This document shows positions 53,270 through 60,573 of a stretch of DNA of 64,000 nucleotides, piece by piece (position 1 is the stretch's first letter; each line of letters begins with the position of its first letter). The translations under genes were made by a program, and so were the position numbers. The notes beneath the pieces are model-generated. The model did no database searches, was not told where the DNA came from, and worked only from the letters and a program-made list of their open reading frames with translations. The DNA comes from Tenacibaculum ovolyticum DSM 18103 (GTDB lineage: Bacteria > Bacteroidota > Bacteroidia > Flavobacteriales > Flavobacteriaceae), in contig NZ_AUMF01000010.1 of assembly GCF_000430545.1 (NCBI RefSeq), positions 124,001 to 188,000 of the forward strand, read 5' to 3'.

Positions 53270-53805
53270 GTTGTGAGGAATTAAATCAACATAATAAATG
53301 CTAAAAATTATCAAAAGATTATTTAAACCTAACGATGACTCGACTGAGTCTGAAAGGGAAATTGATTATGATAATTGTTGGATTATAACTGAGATTCCAA
53401 ACAAAAACAAATTCATTAAAGAAATTCTTGATTGTCTACCTGAGAATTGCATATGGTCAATTGAAGGTATGTTTGATAAAGGAATTTATGACACTATTTC
53501 TGATTTTATAATCTTAGATGAAAAGAAAAAAACTAAATATACTGTATGGCCTAAACACAATTTCTTTGAAGTAAAACTGACTAATGAAGCTCGAAGTAAA
53601 GTCTTAGAAAATATAATGGAATGGGATTTTGACGCAAATTTCATTCATCAAAACATATTCTCCGAAAATCATTGTTATTTGACCTCATTTGACAATTTAC
53701 ATAGAGCTTGTACTTGGATATCTGATTTCTTTGAAATATCGAAACTCAATGACCTTAAGAAAAAAGGAATACTTGACTTTGAAAAAAGTTAAAACTCCTC
53801 ACAAC
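53270..53805 (+). mobile_element. Integron-cassette-like unit 3 (GTTGTGAGGA...TCCTCACAAC)
   Basis: The unit starts GTTGTGAGGA (53270-53279) and its end TCCTCACAAC (53796-53805) is the exact reverse complement; one gene lies between. This is the same arrangement as units 1 and 2 (11347-12331), with a different terminal sequence. Confidence 0.5.
53298..53792 (+). CDS. Hypothetical protein (cassette gene 3)
   Basis: A 164-residue soluble protein, not recognised. It opens LKIIKRLFKPNDDSTESERE and has several aromatic-rich stretches (DNCWIITEIPNKNKFIKEIL, NFIHQNIFSENHCYL). The overall composition (acidic, Trp/Phe-rich) is like immunity-type or SUKH-like proteins, but there is no firm match. It is the sole gene of cassette-like unit 3. 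Confidence 0.65.
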   Translation: MLKIIKRLFKPNDDSTESEREIDYDNCWIITEIPNKNKFIKEILDCLPENCIWSIEGMFDKGIYDTISDFIILDEKKKTKYTVWPKHNFFEVKLTNEARSKVLENIMEWDFDANFIHQNIFSENHCYLTSFDNLHRACTWISDFFEISKLNDLKKKGILDFEKS

Positions 53806-53990
53806 ACAATGTATGAAAACATAGCTGGTCTGTGATGAATCGAAAGATTTGGTTTTTCTGCCGTGACCGCCAAATTTTAATTTGGCTATATTTATAGAAA
53901 ACTAAACATAGAAATTAAAAATTGGCTCTGTGTAAAACCCAAAAGCAAGTGAATTCTTGCGCTACGTTTCATACACGCGCTCGTTACCTG
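53796..53990 (+). repeat. Long attC-like palindrome with GCCAAAT core
   Basis: After TCCTCACAAC, TGTATGAAAACATAGC (53810-53825) pairs almost perfectly with GCTACGTTTCATACA (53961-53975). The middle has GCCAAATTTTAATTTGGC and, further on, ATTGGCTCTGTG, as in the element at 12322. It ends CGCTCGTTACCTG: GTTACC (53983) would be the next cassette's start. Confidence 0.5.
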
Positions 53991-54003
53991 AAAACGCAAA
54001 AAA

Positions 54004-54495
54004 ATGAAAACATTCGAAAGAGACAATCTGAATAACAAACAAAACTATTATAGGGTTTTAATACTAATTGAGATATTGGCAATAATTGCTTTATTCTACT
54101 TTAATATTAATTGGTTTATTCTTCTTCTTGCTTTCTCAATATTACTTCTGGATATCTACTCAAACAAAAGATGTTTAAATAGACAACAGAACTTTATTAA
54201 AAATATACAGTTTAAAGATGGAAAAGTAATTTGCACACATCTAAAAAATAATCAAACTGTAGTATCATTGGATAAACTGAGATTTTCGATTAGAGAGGAA
54301 AAATTTGAAAAAGATAAAACAGAAATAGAGATTAAACTTAAAAAAGCATTAAAAAGTAAATTAATAGGTAGGCTACATATCAGTAATTGGGCTAATATTT
54401 TTGATTTAAAAAACGAATTTATTAAAAATTCTATAGTACAAGTAAAATATAGGTCTGAAGGGTTTTTGGGCAAAATATGGAGTATTAACAGCTGA
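54004..54495 (+). CDS. Small membrane protein, 3' end possibly chimeric (cassette gene 4)
   Basis: A 163-residue protein with two N-terminal membrane segments (VLILIEILAIIALFYFNIN, FILLLAFSILLLDIY) and a soluble beta-rich domain. Family unknown; it resembles small immunity or signal membrane proteins. The left boundary GTTACCTG (53983) has no matching reverse complement downstream, and the sequence at 54455-54655 reads in another frame as the end of a different protein. The last dozen codons of this ORF therefore may not be original. Confidence 0.55.
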   Translation: MKTFERDNLNNKQNYYRVLILIEILAIIALFYFNINWFILLLAFSILLLDIYSNKRCLNRQQNFIKNIQFKDGKVICTHLKNNQTVVSLDKLRFSIREEKFEKDKTEIEIKLKKALKSKLIGRLHISNWANIFDLKNEFIKNSIVQVKYRSEGFLGKIWSINS

Positions 54496-54655
54496 TATTG
54501 TAATTACTGGAATAGCTATGGCTTCTGCTACTCTTGCAGATGGAAGTGGTGATTTTAATACCTCTAGGAGTTTGGACAGTGTATTTATGCCAATATCTGA
54601 AATAAAAGACACATTTGGTTCTGGAAAAGAAAAACCTACAGGTAGCAAGGGATAG
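54455..54655 (+). pseudogene. C-terminal fragment of an unidentified secreted or toxin-type protein
   Basis: In the frame of 54470 the sequence runs GFWAKYGVLTADIVITGIAM then ASATLADGSGDFNTSRSL and ends EKPTGSKG with TAG at 54653. It has no start codon or upstream open frame of its own and overlaps the end of cassette gene 4. It looks like the displaced 3' end of a longer gene, as polymorphic toxin tips often are. Confidence 0.4.
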
Positions 54656-54656
54656 A

Positions 54657-54800
54657 ATTAATACAGGGTTCGGTGCTTAATCCAAAATTTACTGTATTTT
54701 ATAGAGTTCGCTAAATCTTCTGATTTGGCTTTAGATAATTAAAAATTAAAACAAAATAAAAAGTTTTGACTAAGTGTTTAATAGCTTATTATAGCTGAAT
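54657..54800 (+). repeat. Truncated CTAAATC/GATTTGG palindrome element
   Basis: It begins TTAATACAGGGTTCGGTGC and continues TTAATCC, then CGCTAAATCTTCTGATTTGG and an AAATTAAAACAAAATAAAAA tract. The opening matches the element at 61938 (TTAATACAGGTTTTGGTAC TTAACCC), and the core matches 12322. The left arm with AAC is missing. Confidence 0.5.
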
Positions 54801-54827
54801 ATTTTGTAATAAATTTGAGAAAAACAA

Positions 54828-55403
54828 ATGAGTCCAATTGAATTTAAGGAAATCTGGATGAGAGATGATTCAGAAAAATGGATTGAATTTCCTTCCGAGC
54901 AAGTAGAAAAATCAAATCTGAATAATGAAACAAAAGGATTTCTAAAAGTGGGATTACCTGAAGATTCTGCACCTTTTTTAAGCTTTGGATTAAGAAGCTA
55001 TGATTGGGAGTTTAATACAATTCAAGGTTACTATGATGATTATGACTTAAATGAAAAGGCCAAAAACTATTGGATATTTGGCTCAGACGGAAGTGGAAAT
55101 CCAATTTGTATAGATTCATCAGATAATGACAAATTAATTTTACTTGACCACGAACAAGATTTTGAAATTATCCAGACGATGAATAAAAATATATCGGAAT
55201 TGGCCTCCTCAATGTTGTTGTTTAGAAACTTCATTGAAAAGGTAAATTCAGAGCTAGGAAAAGATGGTTTTTTTGACTCAAAATTCACTGAAAATCATTT
55301 AGTCGAATTAGAAAATGGTTTTAAAAAACTAAATCCAGATTATTATATTCAATCGAGTTTTTGGGATTCTGAAATCGAAAATTTAAGAGCAGAAATTGAA
55401 TGA
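54828..55403 (+). CDS. SUKH-like (SMI1/KNR4-type) immunity protein candidate
   Basis: A 191-residue protein that fits the SUKH fold by pattern: early DDSEKWIEFPSEQVEKSN, then PFLSFGLRSYDWEF, and WIFGSDGSGNPICIDSSDND, a hallmark of SUKH proteins (Gly-Ser-Asp-Gly-x-Gly with a Gly-Asn-Pro turn). SUKH proteins are common immunity partners of polymorphic toxins. It lies in a region with toxin tips and immunity genes, but its cognate toxin is not identifiable. A strong terminator follows. Confidence 0.65.
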   Translation: MSPIEFKEIWMRDDSEKWIEFPSEQVEKSNLNNETKGFLKVGLPEDSAPFLSFGLRSYDWEFNTIQGYYDDYDLNEKAKNYWIFGSDGSGNPICIDSSDNDKLILLDHEQDFEIIQTMNKNISELASSMLLFRNFIEKVNSELGKDGFFDSKFTENHLVELENGFKKLNPDYYIQSSFWDSEIENLRAEIE

Positions 55404-55466
55404 AAAATGGTTTGCAACATTAGTAATAGCTTCATGAATCATAATTTTAAGAAACAACTACAAAAT

Positions 55467-55486
55467 AAGCCCTTTTTAGGGCTTTT
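55467..55486 (+). terminator. Rho-independent terminator
   Basis: AAGCCCT (55467-55473) pairs with AGGGCTT (55478-55484), followed by TTTATTTTT. Confidence 0.85.
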
Positions 55487-55592
55487 ATTTTTCGCGCAGG
55501 CTTTCTGAAAACTAAAATTAAGTGAGCTTAAAACAGAAATTTGTTTGTTTTTTAAGACATATTTAGATAAAATATGTAAAAATGATAGTTAA

Positions 55593-55712
55593 GCTAGATT
55601 ATCCCAATTAACCTTAAATGAAATTACTAAGCTGAGAGCTGATGAGTTATTTTTAATTGTTTTAGCTATTGATTCAATAGAGATTTTTAACAACTTAAAG
55701 TTAAAACAATAA
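55593..55712 (+). pseudogene. Small open fragment, possible gene remnant
   Basis: A 39-codon stretch reads ARLSQLTLNEITKLRADELF and ends LKLKQ with TAA at 55710. It has no start and upstream frames are broken. It has the composition of a short helical C-terminus. The gap 55404-56055 otherwise holds the terminator and the 42-bp tandem repeat. Confidence 0.3.
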
Positions 55713-55721
55713 AAACTTTAC

Positions 55722-55889
55722 TGTAATTGTTAGCGTACTGCCCGCAAAGAGCAACCCCTTTGTTGTAATTGTTAGCGTACCGATTGCAGAGAGCAACTCC
55801 CTCGTTGTAATTGTTAGCGTACCGCCTGCAAAGAGCAACTCTCTAGCTGCAATTGTTAGCGTATCGATTGTAAAGAATAACTACACAAC
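55722..55889. repeat. Four tandem 42-bp repeats
   Basis: Units start at 55722, 55764, 55806 and 55848. Each has TGTAATTGTTAGCGTACNG, a variable CCTGCAAAGAG-like middle and CAACTCCCT-like end; the fourth is the most diverged. The unit length is 14 codons and the run is open in one plus frame (VIVSVPxAKSNSLV) and one minus frame, but with no start, so it is probably a non-coding minisatellite. Confidence 0.85.
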
Positions 55890-56055
55890 CAAAAAAAGAT
55901 GGTTTTACCTTACTTTTTTTACGGCTTTTTAATGCCTTTTCTCTTTTTCATAAAATACATTTGTAAAAAAAAGCAATGTTCTTTTTACAAAGAACAACAA
56001 CTCCCAGACCAAATACTTATGATTTACACATTTATTAATTGTAAAGAAAAAAATT

Positions 56056-57474
56056 ATGGCAAAATCACAATTACATTTTTTGGGACATGTAGTAGGCTTA
56101 TTAACAGTAGAAACCGTTTACACTAAAGATTTTAACAAATATAAGGGTGTTCCTATATTCTATAATAAAGGCGGCTTACTTAAATTTGTTTTCGATTTCG
56201 AAGCTAACTTTCGTTTTTTAAAACGCATGAAGACTGTTAATTACAAACTTTATAAACGAGGCTATCCCATTGATGATGGGAAAATTGTTTTCTATGATGC
56301 GAATGGCGATCAACTAAAGGTATGGATCTTTAAAGATGCGCCTGTTGTTTATTATCAGTTTAAATTTGATGCTAACGGTGGCGGAATGAGGGTAGAAATG
56401 ATAATTTCTCCTGCTATACAAAACTATGGTAGCAAAATTCATAGAAGCTGGCACATAACACCTATTGAAGAGGAAACTTACAAATCGCCTGTGCAGGCTG
56501 CTGAGAAGAAGGAGAATTTTTATTTAAGTATACAACATTTAACCGATAAGAAAACACTAGTTCCGCTAGGAATTCCTGCGTTTAATAAATCGTCAGAAAA
56601 TCAAAATATTGAATTTGAAATAGATATTACTGAAAATGGTATTGACGATTTTCAAGTAGAGTTTTTACACAATAATAAAATTATTCAGTCGTATTATTCA
56701 GGCGAACAAACATTAGATGAAGTTGTTGTAACCGCAAAAGGTTCGGGTAATTCGTCTAATTCTACTACCAATAGCCAAAACACGCAAAGTAATTACCCAA
56801 AAGGAAAATACCATGTTAAGTGGGATGGTTTTGATAAGAATGGTATTTACGATAGTACTATTTTTACCACAGGTAAACTAAAAGCACGTATAAAAGGGAA
56901 ACGAAATGGTATAGAAAAAATAGCAGAAAGCAGCGAGTTTTCTTTTGAGTATAAAGAGGTAAATTGGGTAGATACTAAAATTAATAAAAAGACCAAACGT
57001 ATTGATGTTACACTTCGTGTGAATCTTAAAGATGGAGGAGAAAGAGGTGTTGAATGTGTTGATGAAATAATAGCTCCTGATCCTATTACTATATCAGAAT
57101 GTCCTTGGGATGAAATACCTAAGGAAGCGTTATCTTACTATAGAAAACCTATAATAAAAAATAGAACAAAAAAATTTGAAGAATTAAAAAAAATGGTTCT
57201 AGAAGGTGTAAATATTCATTGGAGCAGACGACACTCTAATACGGAAGGAACAATAATTAATGGCATGAATTGGGAAATAATAGTAACAGCCATAAATACA
57301 GAAAATTCAAATATTAGTTTAAATGATATTCCTTTAATTTATAATACAAATAATCCCTGGTCTCGTTCTGGAAACCCTGGAACAAGTACTTTAGGTGATG
57401 GTAATAAGATGGATGAACTTGCAAGAGTCCTTCCTGACGGTATTGTTCAGCGTATTTCTTATAATGTAGGTTAA
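56056..57474 (+). CDS. TssD-fused T6SS effector, N-terminal part up to an in-frame stop
   Basis: A 472-residue product. Residues 1 to about 135 look like a TssD/Hcp-type tube protein of Bacteroidota T6SS (SQLHFLGHVVGLLTVETVYT, VNYKLYKRGYPIDDGKIVFYDA, FDANGGGMRVEMIISPA). A linker region (about 150-330) contains DEVVVTAKGSGNSSNST and KGKYHVKWDGFDKNGIYDS. The last part (about 330-472) ends GTSTLGDGNKMDELARV and DGIVQRISYNVG, then TAA. The frame continues uninterrupted after that stop into a HEIGH metallopeptidase domain, so this was one effector of about 610 residues. TssD loads effectors into the T6SS tube for delivery to other cells. Confidence 0.8.
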   Translation: MAKSQLHFLGHVVGLLTVETVYTKDFNKYKGVPIFYNKGGLLKFVFDFEANFRFLKRMKTVNYKLYKRGYPIDDGKIVFYDANGDQLKVWIFKDAPVVYYQFKFDANGGGMRVEMIISPAIQNYGSKIHRSWHITPIEEETYKSPVQAAEKKENFYLSIQHLTDKKTLVPLGIPAFNKSSENQNIEFEIDITENGIDDFQVEFLHNNKIIQSYYSGEQTLDEVVVTAKGSGNSSNSTTNSQNTQSNYPKGKYHVKWDGFDKNGIYDSTIFTTGKLKARIKGKRNGIEKIAESSEFSFEYKEVNWVDTKINKKTKRIDVTLRVNLKDGGERGVECVDEIIAPDPITISECPWDEIPKEALSYYRKPIIKNRTKKFEELKKMVLEGVNIHWSRRHSNTEGTIINGMNWEIIVTAINTENSNISLNDIPLIYNTNNPWSRSGNPGTSTLGDGNKMDELARVLPDGIVQRISYNVG

Positions 57475-57891
57475 ATAAATTATACTAATTGGAAAAATTT
57501 GGATAAAACACATCGGTTATATAAATTAAATGGTTGGCAATACTATCAAGAAAGAGATGAAGAAAAAGAGTTCAAATATACTGCTGCACACGAAATAGGG
57601 CATGAAATACTACAATCTTTTGGAGGGACGGTATACTCTTGGCAGCATAAGGGCAGTTCTTATTACTTACCACAAGATACTAAGCCAACAAGTAAAGAAT
57701 CTTTTAAAGAAGAATATATCAATAGAGATTTTATGGAGAACACTAAAGGAGAAAACTATCTATATTCAAGGAATATAGATTTAATGAAATATTATAATAA
57801 TGACCCAACAAGATATGACTACAAAAGAATAGTTGCTCATGAAAAGGATATTCTAGGTCTACTTTGGTTAACTAAACTAAAAATAAAATGA
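57475..57891 (+). pseudogene. Metallopeptidase toxin domain, C-terminal part after the stop
   Basis: In frame with 56056 and starting directly after TAA 57472-57474. It reads INYTNWKN and continues to KYTAAHEIGHEILQSFGG, with a zincin HExxH motif, then YSWQHKGSSYYLPQDTKP and a C-terminal IDLMKYYNNDP with AHEKDILGLLWLTKLKIK. It is about 138 residues. Separate translation from the TTG at 57499 is possible; readthrough or a sequencing error would restore the full effector. The immunity gene ATG overlaps its stop. Confidence 0.7.
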
Positions 57892-58241
57892 AGTATATAA
57901 TATTCATAACAATTTCTATTTCATTCTTTTGTTGTAAAAATAAAATAGACACAAAAATAAAAGGTTTTGTTTACACTACACAAAACCTTCCTGCTCTAAA
58001 TATAGAAATTGGATCAAAAATTACTTATTCACCCATGCATTCTAATTATGCTAAAAGGGAAAATTTGATTTTAAAAACTAATGGAGAATTTGAGTTTAAT
58101 ATAAAAAGAAATGAAATGGAAGGAGATAATAGTTTTGCTATTATTTTTAAAAAACAAGGATATAAAGATGAGTATAGATTTATAGATATAAGGAAGAATA
58201 AAATAATTGATTTAGATACAATATATTTAAAAAAGAAATAA
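57888..58241 (+). CDS. Lipoprotein, probable immunity protein 1
   Basis: A 117-residue lipoprotein: signal IIFITISISFFCCKNKIDTK with lipobox Cys at 15 or 16, then a beta-sandwich like the carboxypeptidase regulatory domain (IKGFVYTTQNLPALNIEIG... LKTNGEFEFNIKRNEM). Its ATG overlaps the toxin stop by 4 bp, the usual toxin-immunity layout. It would protect the periplasm against a delivered peptidase. It is intact, unlike its two relatives downstream. Confidence 0.75.
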   Translation: MKYIIFITISISFFCCKNKIDTKIKGFVYTTQNLPALNIEIGSKITYSPMHSNYAKRENLILKTNGEFEFNIKRNEMEGDNSFAIIFKKQGYKDEYRFIDIRKNKIIDLDTIYLKKK

Positions 58242-58570
58242 AATATAATTTTTCAGATATTACAGCCCATGAAATAGGGCATGAAATATTACAAGCCTTA
58301 AAAGGCACGACTTATTCATGGCAGCATAAAGGTAGCTCTTATTACTTACCACAAGACACAAAACCAGTAGAAGAATCATTTTCTGATAAAATTACTCACT
58401 TGGATTTTATGGATTCAAATGGGGAAAACTTTCCTTCAAAAGGTAATGAGATCGATTTAATGAAATATTATAATGGTAAAAAGCCTGTAGATTTTTATGA
58501 AAGAAGAGTTGCAAGTAAAGAAGATTTAATAGGTTTAATATGGCTCACTAAATTAAAAATAAAAAAATGA
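58241..58570 (+). pseudogene. Orphan metallopeptidase toxin tip 2
   Basis: An open stretch of about 109 codons without its own start: KYNFSDITAHEIGHEILQAL, SWQHKGSSYYLPQDTKPVEE, then IDLMKYYNGKKP and DLIGLIWLTKLKIKK. Very similar to the tip at 57540-57891 but lacking everything N-terminal. It overlaps the end of immunity gene 1 and its TGA overlaps the ATG of immunity gene 2. It may serve as a recombination donor for a TssD gene. Confidence 0.75.
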
Positions 58571-58950
58571 AAAAAATAATGAGTATTCTAGTTTTGCTAA
58601 TACTTACAAGTTGTTGGCGTAAGTCCCACAAACTAGTTGATAATTACAGAGGCTATATTTATGATTCGAAAAATGAACCTTTAGAAAATGTAAGGATTCA
58701 TGAAATGAACCTTAAGTCTGCGAAATATACCTATACAGATAAAAAAGGTTATTTTTTTTAAAAACCAGGAAGTTCAACTTTTGTTGATGATTTACTTCTT
58801 GAAAAAGAAGGGTATATTACAGATACTATTAATTCTTTTTCAGTAAGTCATAGTGGAGAACGAGAAACTCTTTTCTTAATGGAATGGTCTGATACGGTTC
58901 GTATGCGAGAAGTTAAAAAAATAGATATTCCTAACAATGGGAATAAGTAA
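58567..58950 (+). pseudogene. Immunity lipoprotein 2, with in-frame stop after GYFF
   Basis: The first 64 codons give a lipoprotein signal (IMSILVLLILTSCWRKSHKL) and RGYIYDSKNEPLENVRIHEM, a carboxypeptidase-regulatory-like strand pattern, up to KKGYFF and TAA (58759-58761). The same frame continues KPGSSTFVDDLLLEKEGYIT and ends IDIPNNGNK with TAA at 58948. So the natural product would be about 126 residues; the stop sits right after an 8-T run. Confidence 0.7.
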
Positions 58951-59225
58951 TAGAATTTAAAGTAACTGCCGTTCATGAAATAGGGCATCAATTATTGGAT
59001 CAATTAAAGGGTAAATACCATTCATATACCCATAAAGGAACTTCGCACCCAAGTGTGATTATACAAAGCCCTGTTAAAGGAACTAGGTACCCTGCGGGAG
59101 GGAAAGAAATTGACCTAATGAAATATGCAGATGATTTTCGTCCCTATGACTATTTTAAAAGAAGAGTACTTTCTGAAAAAGATCTATTAGGGCTTATATG
59201 GTTAACTAAATTAAAATTAAACTAA
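58951..59225 (+). pseudogene. Orphan metallopeptidase toxin tip 3
   Basis: It reads EFKVTAVHEIGHQLLDQLKG, HSYTHKGTSHPSVIIQSPV, GGKEIDLMKYADDFRP, ending SEKDLLGLIWLTKLKLN and TAA at 59223-59225. It keeps the HExxH motif and the IDLMKY/LLGLIWLTKLK tail but has diverged in the middle. It has no start and lies between two immunity genes; its stop overlaps the next ATG. Confidence 0.72.
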
Positions 59226-59605
59226 TGAAAAAATTAATGAGTATTCTTGTTTTATTGCTATTTACAGGTTGTTGGCATCCGTCTTACAAACTAGTTGATA
59301 ATTACAGAGGCTATATTTATGATTCGAAAAATGAACCTTTAGAAAATGTAAGGATTCATGAAATGGATTATAAGTTAGTTAAATATACTTACACAGATAA
59401 AAAGGGTTACTTTTTTTTTTAAAAAGAAAGTTCAAATTTTGTTAGTAATTTACTTCTTGAAAAAGAAGGGTATGTTACAGACACTGTTTTTTCTTTTTCA
59501 GAAAGCAGATTTGGGAATAAAACTCGTTTCTTAATGGAGTGGTCTGATACGGTTCGTATGCGAGAAGTTAAAAAAATAGATATTCCTAACAATGGGAATA
59601 AGTAA
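59225..59605 (+). pseudogene. Immunity lipoprotein 3, with the same in-frame stop
   Basis: The first 65 codons code for IMSILVLLLFTGCW-type lipoprotein signal (M-K-K-L start) and RGYIYDSKNEPLENVRIHEM, up to GYFFF and TAA (59420-59422) after a 10-T run. The frame continues KESSNFVSNLLLEKEGYVTD and ends IDIPNNGNK at TAA 59603-59605. The last 70 bases are nearly identical to those of copy 2, so the two are recent duplicates or gene-converted. Confidence 0.7.
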
Positions 59606-59650
59606 TTGTTTATATTTAAAAGTATTGCATTTATTAGTTTAATTTAAGAA

Positions 59651-59914
59651 TTGTTTGTTTTCGATTTCGAAGCAAATTTTTGTTTCTTAGAACGGATGAC
59701 TACTGTTAATTATGAACTTTATAAACGAGGATATCCTATTGATGATGGAAAAATTGTTTTCTATGATGCAAATGATAGCTTTTATTCTATTGGAGCAGGA
59801 AGAGGAACTAGCCCAGAAACAATTGATGGAGATGGAAACATTAAATGCGATTCTTTCTTCTCGATTGGCACAAGAGAGTTAGAAAATAATAACAATACAT
59901 ATTTTTATATCTAA
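59651..59914 (+). pseudogene. TssD fragment joined to a different toxin tail
   Basis: Codons 2-40 (FVFDFEANFCFLERM, VNYELYKRGYPIDDGKIVFY) are about 85% identical at DNA level to 56185-56305 of the TssD effector. After the DAN codons, similarity stops and a new tail follows (SFYSIGAGRGTSPETIDG, CDSFFSIGTRELENN). The first 45 residues of TssD and most of the remainder are missing. Its stop overlaps the ATG of the following membrane gene, which is probably its immunity gene. Confidence 0.65.
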
Positions 59915-60357
59915 TGAAATTCCATATAACAGCTATTCTTGTAAACATTATACTAGTATTTGGTATAATGCATTTATATTCTTTCTTTGTAACATTTTTA
60001 GATGCTGGTTATTTTGTTAAAAAAGGTCAATATTTCGATTCTTATTTTGCTTATTCTATCCTTGTTTTTTCTTGGTTGGCTACTTTTATCATTTATAAAA
60101 ACAAAAAATATAGAACACACTATTTTTATTTTGTTTTTATTAATTTTTTATTATTTTTAATAATCACTACTTTTAAATATGTATTATTTATAAATAATAG
60201 TACTACCGTTCAGTTTAAAATATTTAATTTATTTATAAGTATTAAAGATGCAATTTTAGAAACGATAATTCCTTTATTGATAATTTCTGTTTTAGTGAAT
60301 TTCTTTCAGAATATAATAGGGAAGAAACTACTGCCAAGAATGTATGAAAAGTATTAA
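59914..60357 (+). CDS. Membrane protein, candidate immunity protein for the fused tail
   Basis: A 147-residue protein with about four membrane helices (ITAILVNIILVFGIMHLYSF, SYFAYSILVFSWLATFII, YFYFVFINFLLFLIITTF and a last one near residue 125). No named family. Its 1-base overlap with the preceding toxin tail and the pattern of the region support an immunity role against a membrane-acting toxin. The 216-bp stretch after it has no gene that I can see. Confidence 0.6.
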   Translation: MKFHITAILVNIILVFGIMHLYSFFVTFLDAGYFVKKGQYFDSYFAYSILVFSWLATFIIYKNKKYRTHYFYFVFINFLLFLIITTFKYVLFINNSTTVQFKIFNLFISIKDAILETIIPLLIISVLVNFFQNIIGKKLLPRMYEKY

Positions 60358-60573
60358 GAAGAGGCTGTTATTAAAGCTAGTTTTTTACTCTTTCCATTGT
60401 TTATAATACACTCATAAATATCTCTAAATGTTTATTATGTTTACATGTGTTAAAGGAACATAAAAACATAAGATTTCGTAATTTTCTATTCTTTAATTAT
60501 TACACTATTACCTGACTTTGTCCCATCCTAAAATATGCATAGTAAAACAACCAACTAGGAGTTAACTACAACT

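Noticed and set aside
54406..54648. Minus-strand 80-codon frame over the cassette gene 4 end
   Set aside because: It is a mirror of the plus-strand readings there and has no start context or recognisable product.
55722..55889. Tandem 42-bp repeats as a possible CRISPR array
   Set aside because: Units are contiguous with no unique spacers, and sequence varies across the whole unit, so this is a minisatellite.
55899..56126. 75-codon open frame upstream of and overlapping the TssD effector start
   Set aside because: It overlaps the well-supported effector start in another frame and its product is low-complexity and hydrophobic with no family.
58741..58770. Poly-T slippage as a simple explanation for the immunity gene stops
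   Set aside because: The downstream coding part is in the same frame as the upstream part, so a one-base slip would not restore it; only a three-base change, readthrough or mutation of the stop would.
60490..60545. TGACTTTGTCCCATCC-type sequence resembling an insertion-sequence end
   Set aside because: Only one end-like segment is visible, with no partner inverted repeat or transposase remnant.
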